A stretch of DNA of 25,523 nucleotides from Thermodesulfovibrio sp. GTDB lineage: Bacteria > Nitrospirota > Thermodesulfovibrionia > Thermodesulfovibrionales > JdFR-85. This document shows positions 14,591-23,969 of this stretch, one piece after another; position 1 is the first letter of the stretch; every line of letters begins with the position of its first letter. Location: assembly GCA_027016675.1 (NCBI GenBank), contig JALUSH010000162.1:1-25523 (forward strand), written 5' to 3'. Made by a program: the position numbers and the translations under genes. The notes beneath the pieces were generated by a model. That model saw nothing but the letters and a program-made list of their open reading frames with translations. It was not told where the DNA came from and did not search any database.

Positions 14591-17500
14591 ATGCCTTTAA
14601 ATAGATCTATGAAAAAAAGAATCTTTTTCTACATAGCTCTTATACTAATCATAGCACTGTTTTCCTCTATAGCCGTATATCTAAGATCAGAACGATTCTC
14701 GACCCAGTTAAAAAACATTTTAATCCCTCAATTAGAGAAGGCAACAGGCGCAGAGGTATATATTGGCAAGGTCTTTCTCAATCCCTTTCCACTATATCTT
14801 GAGCTGCAGGATGTCAAAATAGGGAACAAGAAAGTATCCGGGAGTGTTTTTATAAAAAAAGGCAGGATATTCTTTCTTCCCAGCAGATTGATAGCAAAAC
14901 AACTATATCTTTCCAGAATAGAACTGACAGATCTTGATATAAAAAGCCCCTATGATAATCTCTTGCTTTTTTTTCCAAAAAAGGTACAGGTTAAAAACAG
15001 GGGATTCGAGATCATACCTGTTGAGATTCTCATAAACGGTGGCACTATTGAAATAGCAGCGGATTCAGAAAAATTTGTTCTATCCAATCCTTCTATCAGA
15101 CTCAATCTGAAAAAAGGATTTGTTAACATAAGAGAGCTCCGTTTTCTGTACAGAGGCACTAAAGATGTAAGACTTCCCCTCAAAATGAAAGGTAAGCTCT
15201 TCTTTTTGAGGAATGGAGAGAATATAGAACTGAAAGAGTTAATTGTTAATGATTCCCATTCAAGGGTTGTCTTAAAGGGTCTATACAGAAAAAACAATGT
15301 CAAAGGATTTATAACAGGGCGTTTATCATCTCAGTCACTCTCCCCCTTTCTTGATATTCCTTCAGATCTTATGGCTGAGTTAAACCTTGCTGGTTCCTTC
15401 TCTCTTAAGAATATCCTGCCTGGAAGAAGAATTAAAGAGTATCTCAAAACACTAAACTATAAATTAAAACTAAAGGGCTTCACAGATCTTCAATTCCTCA
15501 TGAATCTTTTAAAAGAAAAGGAACCCCTTTATGGCAGAACATATTTCCAGGGTTTACTGAAGGGTAGTTTCTACTCACCAGAACTATCTTTAACAGCAGA
15601 TATGAAAAAAGGAAGCATCTATGGGATAGACACAGATGAGGTAAGAACAGAGATCAAGTATACACAGGGAATAATGAGTTTCAGGAACTCCATCATCAGA
15701 ACATACAATGGAACTGCAAAGGCTGAGGTGGAGATAGCCCTGCCCCATGTAAGATGGTATTCTATCTCTGTAATGGCAGAAGATCTGGACAGCGCTCCCC
15801 TGCTTAAATTAATAAAATGGGATCCCGGACTCCCCTCTGGTAAGGTCAGAGGTTATCTGTTGTCCACAGGTAAAAGATTCTCACCATCAGGAAGATTTAT
15901 CTTTAAAAGTCTATCCCGGAATGATGGAACCTCTATATTAAATAGCATCAAGCATATAGAGGGAACCTTTCACCTTGCAGGAAACACTCTGAGACTGAAG
16001 GCTCTCGATATTAAAACACTATCAAGCGATGTAACCTCCCAGGGACTTTTAAATCTAAAAACCGGCAATATCAGTTTTAAATTCACTTTAAACACTCAGA
16101 ATATAGGAGACATACTGAAAGTAGAAGGTATTACTGGAAAGGCAAGGATTGATGGTAATGTGACTGGAAAGAGCTCAAATCCTGTAATCAATGGCAGAAT
16201 AAAAGCCACAAGTGTCAACATAGATGGTCTCTCTTCAGGTGACCTTCAGGGCGGGCTTTCCTATAGTAATGGCATAATCAATATACATTCTCTTGTAGGT
16301 GCCATGTACCAGGGACAGTATACCCTTAAGGGGTACATTTATACTGGCTCATCGAAACCCTTTGTTATAAAAAAGACTGACCTTTTGATAAACCTCTCTT
16401 TTTCCTCAATACCTGTAGATTCGCTTGTCAATAGGCTGCCGATCAGGGGGCTCAATGATCTGAAAGGCCATATCAGTGGCAATGCTGTAATTACAGGATC
16501 GATAAAATCCCCTGAGTTCAAGGCAAAACTTCAAAGTATCGATCTTAATTACCATAACATCCCCATTGGAACCTTAAAGGCTAATATAATATTTAAAGAT
16601 CACCATTATTTAGTTGATAATATCTCTATAAAAAAAGGACACTCCTTTATAAAAGGTGCCTTTTCTTATTATGGAAATGGGCAATATGATATCAAGGACA
16701 GCCAGATCATCCTGTCTTCAAAGGATATACCTGTAGGCTTTAACAGGGAAATTATGCTCAGGGGTCGCTTATGGGGAGACAGTAAAAACAATGAGGACAA
16801 AATACAGTTCAAGGGAATTCTCTCAGGTGAAAATACTGATCTGGGCAGAATTGAGATGACTTATGTTAGTGGCATTATAGATATTGGTTCCTTCCTTTTT
16901 AAAAATAATATAAGGATAAGGGGCAGATTATCAACAAACAAAAACGCGGACTGGACGCTAAGTATTGAAGCCAGGGATGGTAGATACGATGAACTTCTCA
17001 GATATTTTGTCAAAAATATACCTGATGACCTTATCTTAAATCTTTCTGCTATGTCAAGGCTTTACGGAAGAGGCCTCAATTTTAATGGAGATATCACCTT
17101 CAAGAAATTCATCTGTAATCTTTATGGCTATAATTTCGTCAATATAGGCGATATACTTCTTTCTATAAAGGAGAATACACTGGCTATCGATTCCTTCAGG
17201 ATGAAGGCTGGCCCTGCTATCTTTAATCTCATGGGAGATATTACAAAATCGGGAAGGATGAATATCACAGCCTATGGAAGCTCTTATCTGACACCTCTAA
17301 AGACACTGCTCTCTGGTATAGAATCAATCAGAGGAGATGTTGACTTCGTACTGGGCCTCACAGGTACCACTGAGTCTCCCATTATCAACGGTGGTATCGT
17401 AATAAATAATACAACTATTGAAATCACTCCCTTTATAGAGAGGATAAGGGGAATTACAGGTTATGCTTATATAGATAACAACAGGATCGTAATCGAATCA

Positions 17501-18526
17501 CTCAGCGGAAGATTTGGAGGAGGTGATATTTCACTAATCGGTTCTGTAGATATAGGAAACTGGGAATTCAAAAACTATAATATCGATGTCACCCTGAAGG
17601 ATGTAACACTGAAACCACTTGATAATGTCTGGTTTTCTGCTGATGGACAAATCACCTTCTCTGAACGTAAAGGCACACCACTGATTGTTGGAGAGCTTGG
17701 CATATCAAAGGCTCGATTTAAAAGGGATATCAACTGGAGGGCCATGATACTGAGCAGACGAATTACTGCAAAAACCCACAAGGCAAAGATGGGCCAGACA
17801 GAACTCAACATAACACTGTCTGGAGATGAAGATATCTTGATCGATAATAATCTGGTCACTGCTCCAGCCAAGATAGATCTACTTATAAGGGGCACCATAT
17901 CAAATCCTGCCATTCTGGGACGGATAGAGCTCTTTGGGGGCAAGTTCTTTTTCAGAAACAACGAGTTCAGAATAGAAAAGGCAAGTGCAGACTTCGTGGA
18001 TCCCCAGGGTATATATCCCTTCTTTGATATTATTGCGTCAACAAGGGTACATGACTATAACATCACTCTGTCTTTAAATGGCTATGTTGATGAGTTTAAC
18101 CTGAGCCTGAACTCCACTCCTTATCTTAATGAGATGGACATCCTTAGTCTTCTCACCCTCGGCAGGGTCACAAAGAACCTGAGGGGACTGGAAGGTGGCA
18201 TAGGGGTGGCTGAGGCAACAGCCTTTCTTACAGGACAGTTACAGAATACCATCGAGGAACGAATCCAGAGCATTACAGGTTTCGACAGAATTGAGGTGGA
18301 ACCATACATTTCAGAGAAAACAGGAGAGATCGGCCCAAGGGTTACAGTTGCAAAGAGACTTCTCTCTGACAGGTTATATGTGACCTATTCAACATCTTTT
18401 GGTTCCGAGGCTGAGCAGTTCCTCAAGCTTGAATTCTCTTTAAGCGATAATATCTCCCTTGTTGGAGAAAGAGATGAAACAGGCACTATTGGTGCTGATA
18501 TTAAGTTCAGAGTGGAGTTCAGATGA
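14591..18526 (+). CDS. tamB: TamB-family intermembrane protein (DUF490/AsmA-like)
   Basis: About 1,311 residues, the usual TamB size. An N-terminal anchor (about residues 9-31) is followed by the AsmA-like opening ATGAEVYIGKVFLNPFPLYL. About 900 residues of repeating beta-strand units with NG/SG turns follow, then the conserved C-terminal TamB domain ending IKFRVEFR. TamB spans the periplasm as a lipid-conducting beta groove and works with an Omp85 protein. That partner is encoded next, overlapping by four bases (ATGA). The start is uncertain: TTG 14576, ATG 14591 and ATG 14609 are in frame and none has a strong ribosome binding site. I chose 14591 (weak GAG ten bases upstream). All three keep the anchor. 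Confidence 0.9.
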   Translation: MPLNRSMKKRIFFYIALILIIALFSSIAVYLRSERFSTQLKNILIPQLEKATGAEVYIGKVFLNPFPLYLELQDVKIGNKKVSGSVFIKKGRIFFLPSRLIAKQLYLSRIELTDLDIKSPYDNLLLFFPKKVQVKNRGFEIIPVEILINGGTIEIAADSEKFVLSNPSIRLNLKKGFVNIRELRFLYRGTKDVRLPLKMKGKLFFLRNGENIELKELIVNDSHSRVVLKGLYRKNNVKGFITGRLSSQSLSPFLDIPSDLMAELNLAGSFSLKNILPGRRIKEYLKTLNYKLKLKGFTDLQFLMNLLKEKEPLYGRTYFQGLLKGSFYSPELSLTADMKKGSIYGIDTDEVRTEIKYTQGIMSFRNSIIRTYNGTAKAEVEIALPHVRWYSISVMAEDLDSAPLLKLIKWDPGLPSGKVRGYLLSTGKRFSPSGRFIFKSLSRNDGTSILNSIKHIEGTFHLAGNTLRLKALDIKTLSSDVTSQGLLNLKTGNISFKFTLNTQNIGDILKVEGITGKARIDGNVTGKSSNPVINGRIKATSVNIDGLSSGDLQGGLSYSNGIINIHSLVGAMYQGQYTLKGYIYTGSSKPFVIKKTDLLINLSFSSIPVDSLVNRLPIRGLNDLKGHISGNAVITGSIKSPEFKAKLQSIDLNYHNIPIGTLKANIIFKDHHYLVDNISIKKGHSFIKGAFSYYGNGQYDIKDSQIILSSKDIPVGFNREIMLRGRLWGDSKNNEDKIQFKGILSGENTDLGRIEMTYVSGIIDIGSFLFKNNIRIRGRLSTNKNADWTLSIEARDGRYDELLRYFVKNIPDDLILNLSAMSRLYGRGLNFNGDITFKKFICNLYGYNFVNIGDILLSIKENTLAIDSFRMKAGPAIFNLMGDITKSGRMNITAYGSSYLTPLKTLLSGIESIRGDVDFVLGLTGTTESPIINGGIVINNTTIEITPFIERIRGITGYAYIDNNRIVIESLSGRFGGGDISLIGSVDIGNWEFKNYNIDVTLKDVTLKPLDNVWFSADGQITFSERKGTPLIVGELGISKARFKRDINWRAMILSRRITAKTHKAKMGQTELNITLSGDEDILIDNNLVTAPAKIDLLIRGTISNPAILGRIELFGGKFFFRNNEFRIEKASADFVDPQGIYPFFDIIASTRVHDYNITLSLNGYVDEFNLSLNSTPYLNEMDILSLLTLGRVTKNLRGLEGGIGVAEATAFLTGQLQNTIEERIQSITGFDRIEVEPYISEKTGEIGPRVTVAKRLLSDRLYVTYSTSFGSEAEQFLKLEFSLSDNISLVGERDETGTIGADIKFRVEFR

Positions 18527-21282
18527 ACCGTAAGATGGTAATTCTCTTAAGTCTTATACTGATGATCTTTAATATTCAGGCACCTCATGCTGAGGCAAGA
18601 CAGAAGATTGTATCAAAGCCAGACAGATTCTATGTTAATGAAATAGATATTTATGGTCTGAATCTCCTTGACAAAGAGTATTTCCTTTATATATTTGGCA
18701 TACGTAATGGAGAAATCAGTACCGAGCAGATAGACACGGGAATCAAGAGGGTCTTCAGAACAGGGCTCTTCGAGAATGTAACAGTAGAGTTTCTTCCATC
18801 CAGGCCAGTAGATAAAGAAAAAAGGAATAGTTTGAAAAGCGGCATCCTGAGAATCATAGTAAAAGAGCATCCCTTTATTAATAGAATCTATATAAAAGGT
18901 AATGAACATCTTGAGGATGATATTATTCTCAAAAACATTCCTTTTAAGGAAGGAGATATCCTGAGGACAGACAGGATTAAGACTGCTGAAAGGAATCTAA
19001 AAGACCTTTATAGAAGAAAGGGGTTTCCTGATGCAAAGATCAAAATCGATATCATTGAGTTGATGAAATCGGGCCATTTTGATATTAGCATAAATATAAA
19101 AGAAGGCAAACCTCTGCTAATTCGAGAAATCTCTATCACAGGTTATACATCCTGGGTCAAAACCGAAATGGAGACAGAACCAAACGATATATATGATATG
19201 GACAGAATCAAGGAAGATATTGAAAGAATCAGGCATTATTTATATAAGAAGGGGTTTTTTAATCCAAGTATTGGACCTGTAAGCTTTGATAATGAAAAAC
19301 TCACAATACATATAAATCCAGGCAAAAAACTCCTTGTAGATTTTAATGGCAATCATGAGTTCAGTTCAGAAGAACTTGAGGAGGTAATCTCTCTGAAAGA
19401 CACGGAAATAAACACAGATACCATAGCAGAGGCATCTGAAAGGATAGTGAAGCTTTATCATAAAAGGGGATATGTTTATGCCCTTGTTTCTCCTGCAATA
19501 AAGAAAACCGATGATACTATACATGTCAGGTTCTATATCAACGAGGGCAGGCGGTTCTTTGTAAAAGAGATTGTTTTTGAAGGAAACACCCTACCCGCAG
19601 AAAGGCTCAAGGAAGTGCTGTCCACCAAGGAAGAGGCCCCTTTTAATCCCGATCTTTTAGACAATGACCGTGATGGCATCATTGCATTCTACAGGGCACT
19701 GGGATATCTTGATGTCAAAGTAACAGATATGAGTTATCATGAAAAAGACAATGCTATAGTATTAAAAATAAGGATTTCAGAAGGACCCCAGAGCAGGATA
19801 AAGAATATCGAAATACTTGGCAACTCGCTTTTATCATCACAGGAATTATTAGATATTCTCTCTGTAAAAGAGGGGTCTCCTTTCAATGAACTGATACTTT
19901 TTGATATCAAAAGAGAGATCATCAATGCCTACCACGAGAGGGGCTATCTTGATACTGCAGTTAATCTATCAGTGAATAGGGAAAAAAACAAGATATACAT
20001 AAGGGTCGAGATCAAGGAAGGCTATCCCTATTATTTTGGAAAAACCATCATACGTGGCAACAGACAGACATCATTAAAAGTGATACAAAGACAACTAAAT
20101 TACCGGGAGGGAGACCCTCTGAACACAAAGTTACTACCGCAATTGTCACGAAAGCTCTACCAGACGGGACTCTTCAGAGATGTGAAAATTACCATTCTGA
20201 GTCCATACGACCACATTGCGCCTGTTGAAAGACCCAGGGGAGTACAAAACAAAAAAGACATACTGATCGAGTTGACAGAAAGAAAACAGGGACTTTTTGA
20301 GTTCGGTATTGGTTATGGCGAGTACGAGGGACTCAGGGGCTTTATCGATATAAGATATAATAATCTCTGGGGAATGAACAGATCAGCAGGGTTGAGGTGG
20401 GAGATGAGTAATCTGAGAAGCAGGCTTTTATTAACATACAATGAACCTTACTTTCTAAACAGAGACCTCAAGCTGACCTCTGTAATTCAGTATTCAGAGA
20501 GAAAGGAAAAAAACATTGATACAGGTGATGTCCGCTATAGGGTAAGGAGATACTCCGCCAATGCCTCAGTGGAAAAAAAACTCACCGACCGCATCAAGTT
20601 GAATCTTACCTATGGTTATGCCCTCGTGAAGACCTTTGATGTTGAACCTGGCATTGTACTTTCCAGGGAAGACAGGGGAACCCTTGGTATCAGCAGTCTC
20701 ATGCCTGGTGTAATCTATGACTCGAGAGACAATCCATTCAATCCAAGAAGTGGTATACTGGCAGGTGGCTCGCTAAAATTAGCAAGCCAGTTGTTATTTG
20801 GAGAAACGGATTTTGTAAAATTCAACCTCCACTTCAGCATATATCATGCCTTATTAAAGAGAACAGTGATAGCCTTCTCTTTAAGAGGAGGCCTCGCAGA
20901 ATCCTTTAAAGACACAAGAGACCTTCCCTTGGTGGAAAGGTACTTCCTTGGTGGTAGAAATACTGTAAGAGGCTTTCCCCAGGATGGGCTGGGACCAAAA
21001 AGCCCTGACGGCACACCAACAGGTGGCAATGCGTATATGGCACTCAACCTTGAACTAAGAACAGATGTGGGCAGGGGATTCTCTGTTGTAACATTTATCG
21101 ATTCCGGAAATGTTTGGTCCAGGATAAGTGACATTGACGGTTCGTTAAGGTTCAGCGCAGGCGTTGGATTAAGATATAACACACCTGTGGGGCCCATAAG
21201 AATAGATTATGGACATAAACTGGATAGAAGGGAAGGAGAGAGTGCAGGTGAGATTCATTTCAGCATTGGACATGCCTTTTGA
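18523..21282 (+). CDS. bamA: Omp85 outer-membrane assembly protein BamA with seven POTRA domains
   Basis: A 919-residue outer-membrane protein, longer than E. coli BamA (810). The signal peptide covers residues 1 to about 25 (cleavage near PHAEA). I count seven POTRA domains: about 36-117, 118-197, 198-269, 270-344, 345-423, 424-502 and 503-588. Each has the helix-then-G-Y/F pattern and a final ++EG turn. The 16-strand barrel (about 589-919) includes the lid-lock motif VRGFPQDGLGP, the strand GPIRIDYGHKLDR and a terminal Phe, the signal for barrel insertion. Its role is folding barrels into the outer membrane. The four-base overlap with tamB suggests it may also serve as the TamA partner. BamA is more likely than TamA, which has only three POTRAs. 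Confidence 0.92.
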   Translation: MNRKMVILLSLILMIFNIQAPHAEARQKIVSKPDRFYVNEIDIYGLNLLDKEYFLYIFGIRNGEISTEQIDTGIKRVFRTGLFENVTVEFLPSRPVDKEKRNSLKSGILRIIVKEHPFINRIYIKGNEHLEDDIILKNIPFKEGDILRTDRIKTAERNLKDLYRRKGFPDAKIKIDIIELMKSGHFDISINIKEGKPLLIREISITGYTSWVKTEMETEPNDIYDMDRIKEDIERIRHYLYKKGFFNPSIGPVSFDNEKLTIHINPGKKLLVDFNGNHEFSSEELEEVISLKDTEINTDTIAEASERIVKLYHKRGYVYALVSPAIKKTDDTIHVRFYINEGRRFFVKEIVFEGNTLPAERLKEVLSTKEEAPFNPDLLDNDRDGIIAFYRALGYLDVKVTDMSYHEKDNAIVLKIRISEGPQSRIKNIEILGNSLLSSQELLDILSVKEGSPFNELILFDIKREIINAYHERGYLDTAVNLSVNREKNKIYIRVEIKEGYPYYFGKTIIRGNRQTSLKVIQRQLNYREGDPLNTKLLPQLSRKLYQTGLFRDVKITILSPYDHIAPVERPRGVQNKKDILIELTERKQGLFEFGIGYGEYEGLRGFIDIRYNNLWGMNRSAGLRWEMSNLRSRLLLTYNEPYFLNRDLKLTSVIQYSERKEKNIDTGDVRYRVRRYSANASVEKKLTDRIKLNLTYGYALVKTFDVEPGIVLSREDRGTLGISSLMPGVIYDSRDNPFNPRSGILAGGSLKLASQLLFGETDFVKFNLHFSIYHALLKRTVIAFSLRGGLAESFKDTRDLPLVERYFLGGRNTVRGFPQDGLGPKSPDGTPTGGNAYMALNLELRTDVGRGFSVVTFIDSGNVWSRISDIDGSLRFSAGVGLRYNTPVGPIRIDYGHKLDRREGESAGEIHFSIGHAF

Positions 21283-21805
21283 TAATATTAAAAAACTGAA
21301 AGATTTTTTCATCAGGATACTGTTGTCAATGACAGGCATATTCATACTCTTCACTCCTTTGCCCCTACATGCTGAGTTGATTAACACTGTTGTTGCCTTC
21401 ATAGATGACCAGGCCATTACCCTCAGGGATTTTGAGGACTATTATACTATAGCCAAAAAATTTCACACTGATATTACACCTGAGAAGGCACTTGAGACCC
21501 TTATCAATAGACTAATCCTTCTCAGAGAGGCCAGAAGATTGAAATTGAAAGGCTCTACAGAGGATGATATAATCAACACCTACATTGACATAAAGGTTCG
21601 TGCCTTTGTACGGGTTTCTGAAGAGGAGATTAACAGGTTCTATGAAGCCAACAAGGAAAAGATGAAAGATGTCCCTCTTCAGGATGTTCGACAGCAGATA
21701 GAGAATCTTCTTATCGAAAAGAAGGTAAACAATCTTTTGAAAATCCATCTGAGAAAACTGAAGGAGAAATCCTATATAAAGATCAACCGCATCCCGGAAT
21801 TATAG
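21272..21805 (+). CDS. short SurA-like periplasmic chaperone lacking a PPIase domain
   Basis: A 177-residue exported protein. Residues about 10-34 form the signal segment, with cleavage after LPLHA. It then reads ELINTVVAFIDDQAITLRDF, the typical start of a SurA N-domain, followed by helices and LEEEINRFYEANKEKM-like sequence (actual VSEEEINRFYEANKEKM), and DVRQQIENLLIEKKV. The parvulin PPIase domains of full SurA (about 430 residues) are absent. Only the chaperone core remains, which fits client delivery to the BamA encoded just before. I chose the ATG at 21272, which overlaps bamA by 11 bases; an upstream ATG at 21209 would overlap by 74. The 3' end overlaps the convergent argA-like gene by six bases. 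Confidence 0.8.
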   Translation: MPFDNIKKLKDFFIRILLSMTGIFILFTPLPLHAELINTVVAFIDDQAITLRDFEDYYTIAKKFHTDITPEKALETLINRLILLREARRLKLKGSTEDDIINTYIDIKVRAFVRVSEEEINRFYEANKEKMKDVPLQDVRQQIENLLIEKKVNNLLKIHLRKLKEKSYIKINRIPEL

Positions 21806-22255
21806 CACTTCCTTTATAAGGGCATATTCATCACAGTCCGGGAACTTATGACACCTTACACAATCAGACCATATCTTATGAGGAAGCTCTGCTTTGTCCA
21901 GGTCTTTAAAACCCATTGTCCTGAAAAAATCAGGCACATAGGTCAGAACAAACACCCTTTTGATACCAAGTTTTCTGGCTTCAGTAATACATCTTTTTAC
22001 CAGACTTGAACCAATCTTCCTGTGCTGATAAGAGTCTCTGATTGCAAGGGATCTGATCTCAGCAAGATCCTCCCAGAGGATATGCAATGCACAGACCCCA
22101 ACAATTTCACCATCCACTTCACAAACAACGTGGTCTCTTATTGTTGTATATATCTCATTGAGGGCTCGAGGAAGCATCAGTCCCTTCTTTGCATGGTCAT
22201 TAATCAGCCTGTGAATCTCTCTGGCATCTTTAATAATCGCCTTCCTGATATTCAT
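21800..22255 (-). CDS. argA: short GNAT N-acetyltransferase, ArgA-like (N-acetylglutamate synthase)
   Basis: A 151-residue single-domain GNAT enzyme. Core features are the opening IRKAIIKDAREIHRLIND, then GLMLPRALNEIY, CALHILWEDLAEIRSLAI and the acetyl-CoA loop QHRKIGSSLV, followed by VFVLTYVPDFFRTMGF. This closely follows short bacterial N-acetylglutamate synthases (the mycobacterial ArgA type), which acetylate glutamate in arginine synthesis without an amino-acid-kinase domain. The C-terminus has C132xxC135 and C141 (DCVRCHKFPDCDE), a possible metal or regulatory site. It is the last gene of the minus-strand group, 12 bases after ubiX. Its ribosome binding site is weak. Another GNAT substrate cannot be excluded. 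Confidence 0.78.
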   Translation of the reverse strand: MNIRKAIIKDAREIHRLINDHAKKGLMLPRALNEIYTTIRDHVVCEVDGEIVGVCALHILWEDLAEIRSLAIRDSYQHRKIGSSLVKRCITEARKLGIKRVFVLTYVPDFFRTMGFKDLDKAELPHKIWSDCVRCHKFPDCDEYALIKEVL

Positions 22256-22267
22256 TGGTCTTTCTTG

Positions 22268-22858
22268 TTATCCTCCCTGCCACCTTCTGTAGATATCATT
22301 CTCTACACCTGCCTGATCAAGCAATTTACCAACAATAAAGTCCACCATATCCTCTACTGTAGCAGGCTTATGATAAAATCCTATAACTGGAGGGACAATC
22401 CTTACACCAATGGCTGAGAGCTTTAAAAGATTCTCAAGGTGTATAGTACTGAGGGGAGTCTCTCTTGGACATAAAATAAGTCGACGGCCTTCTTTTATTG
22501 TTACATCAGCAACACGCTCTATAAGCCCACTGGCATAGCCATTGGTAATTGCAGATAGTGTCTTCATACTACAGGGAACAACAAACATCCCCTCTGTCTT
22601 AAAGGAACCACTTGCTATTGGTACCCAGAGGTTGTCCTCATTATAGACATGCAGCGGTACATCCTCCATCTTTAAATACCTCTTAAGAACATCAGCCTTG
22701 TCCTCTGACAGATCAATACCAACCTCATCAAGCACAATAGGGATGGCACTGTTTGATACTATCAGATGTATCTCAAATTTCCCGAGCAACTCCTTGAGTA
22801 ATTTAATACCAATGATAACACCTGTAGTGCCAGTTATTGCAAGAACAAACCTCTTCAT
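22268..22858 (-). CDS. ubiX: flavin prenyltransferase UbiX
   Basis: A 196-residue flavoprotein that joins a dimethylallyl group to FMN, making the prenylated flavin used by UbiD-family decarboxylases. Markers are the N-terminal FMN loop AITGTTGVIIG, VPCSMKTLSAITNGYA, RRLILCPRETPLSTIHLENL and PPVIGFYHKPATVEDMVDF. All are standard, and the length is normal. I prefer the ATG at 22858 (MKRFVLAITG; GGAAG five bases upstream). The ATG at 22870 has GGAGG directly abutting it. No UbiD is in the window. It follows gnd closely and precedes the argA-like gene. Confidence 0.93.
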   Translation of the reverse strand: MKRFVLAITGTTGVIIGIKLLKELLGKFEIHLIVSNSAIPIVLDEVGIDLSEDKADVLKRYLKMEDVPLHVYNEDNLWVPIASGSFKTEGMFVVPCSMKTLSAITNGYASGLIERVADVTIKEGRRLILCPRETPLSTIHLENLLKLSAIGVRIVPPVIGFYHKPATVEDMVDFIVGKLLDQAGVENDIYRRWQGG

Positions 22859-22877
22859 CCGTTCTTCCATCCTCCTC

Positions 22878-23783
22878 TCAGGATTTCTTCGCTACCTTGT
22901 GACCACCAAACTGTGCCCTGAGAGATGCCAGTATCTTTTCTGAAAAGGATGCCTCCTGTCTGGAACGAAATCTCCTGAAAAGACTTATTGCTATGGCATC
23001 AGCAGGCACTCCCATCTCGATCGCCTCTTTAAGGGTCCATCTACCCTCACCAGAGTCCTCAACATAGCCAAGTATACTGTCAAGTCGAGGGTCCTCTGCA
23101 AATGCCTTCTCAAGGAGCTCAAGAAGCCATGAACGGATAACACTTCCATGATTCCATAATCTTGCAATGTCTGAAAATTCAAGCTCCTGGGCATAGGTAG
23201 AGGCATTTAATAGTTCAAAACCTTCGGCATATGCCTGCATCATGGCATATTCGATCCCATTGTGTACCATTTTGACAAAGTGGCCTGCACCAGTGCTCCC
23301 ACAATAGAGATAGCCATTCTCTGTTGAGAGAGTTTTCAATAGAGGTTCAATCCTCCTGTAGTCTTCCCTATCACCACCGATCATCAGGCAATAGCCCTCC
23401 TTAAGTCCCCAGATACCACCACTTACCCCAACATCAAGATAATGGATGCCCCTGTGCTGGAGTATCTCCTTTCTCCTGATATCATCCTTATAATAGGAAT
23501 TTCCCCCGTCAATCAGGATGTCACCTTCGCTAAGTAAATCTTTGAATATTTCAACATGTTCATCTACAGGCCTTCCAGCAGGTAGCATCATCCACACAAC
23601 ACGAGGAGATGACAATTTCCGGGGAATCTCCTCGAGGCTATGGGCACCCTCAGCACCCTCTCTTACTATTATCTCTGTCTTCTGAGGCGTCCTGTTATAT
23701 GCAACAACACGATGTCCGCCTGTAAGAAGCCTCCTTGCCATATTCATGCCCATCTTTCCAAGCCCTACCATTGCTATCTCCAT
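22878..23783 (-). CDS. gnd: 6-phosphogluconate dehydrogenase, short decarboxylating type
   Basis: A 301-residue enzyme oxidising 6-phosphogluconate to ribulose 5-phosphate and CO2. It belongs to the short (about 300-residue) branch, not the 470-residue enzyme of E. coli. The Rossmann loop is GLGKMGMN (7-14), followed by the NRTP cofactor-selecting turn (30-33). Then come DGGNSYYKDD, DVGVSGGIWGL (117-127), the catalytic K171 and N175 in GHFVKMVHNGIEYAM, and GEGRWT. I chose the ATG at 23783 because GGAGGT lies four bases upstream; further in-frame ATGs upstream overlap or precede that site. A 186-base spacer with a large inverted-repeat element separates it from the nitroreductase upstream. Confidence 0.93.
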   Translation of the reverse strand: MEIAMVGLGKMGMNMARRLLTGGHRVVAYNRTPQKTEIIVREGAEGAHSLEEIPRKLSSPRVVWMMLPAGRPVDEHVEIFKDLLSEGDILIDGGNSYYKDDIRRKEILQHRGIHYLDVGVSGGIWGLKEGYCLMIGGDREDYRRIEPLLKTLSTENGYLYCGSTGAGHFVKMVHNGIEYAMMQAYAEGFELLNASTYAQELEFSDIARLWNHGSVIRSWLLELLEKAFAEDPRLDSILGYVEDSGEGRWTLKEAIEMGVPADAIAISLFRRFRSRQEASFSEKILASLRAQFGGHKVAKKS

Positions 23784-23820
23784 TCGAACCTCCATTGACT
23801 GACCTGACATCAATCTATAG

Positions 23821-23955
23821 GGCTGTGCTGGTATTGGATTTGAGCGGCTTCAGCACACCAATAAATGTCACCTGGATGGTAACATGGTGTGCGTCCTCGG
23901 AGCAGGCCATGGATGGCCTGCGAGAATGAGATGAAAATCCAATACCAGCACTGCC
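23821..23955. repeat. 135-bp cruciform-like inverted-repeat element (MITE-like or structured RNA)
   Basis: A perfect 17-bp terminal inverted repeat, GTGCTGGTATTGGATTT (23825-23841) against 23935-23951, extends to 21 bp with one mismatch (GGC/GCC ends). Inside are two more hairpins. GCACACCA/TGGTGTGC lies at 23853-23860/23885-23892 and continues inward as TGT-ACC/GGT-ACA. GCAGGCCAT/ATGGCCTGC lies at 23902-23910/23913-23921. The element fills the gap between gnd and the nitroreductase gene and contains no ORF I would support. TA dinucleotides flank the ends (23818-23819, 23958-23959), as a Tc1/mariner-type MITE would show, but this could be chance. Confidence 0.75.
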
Positions 23956-23969
23956 TTTACTGTTTACTA

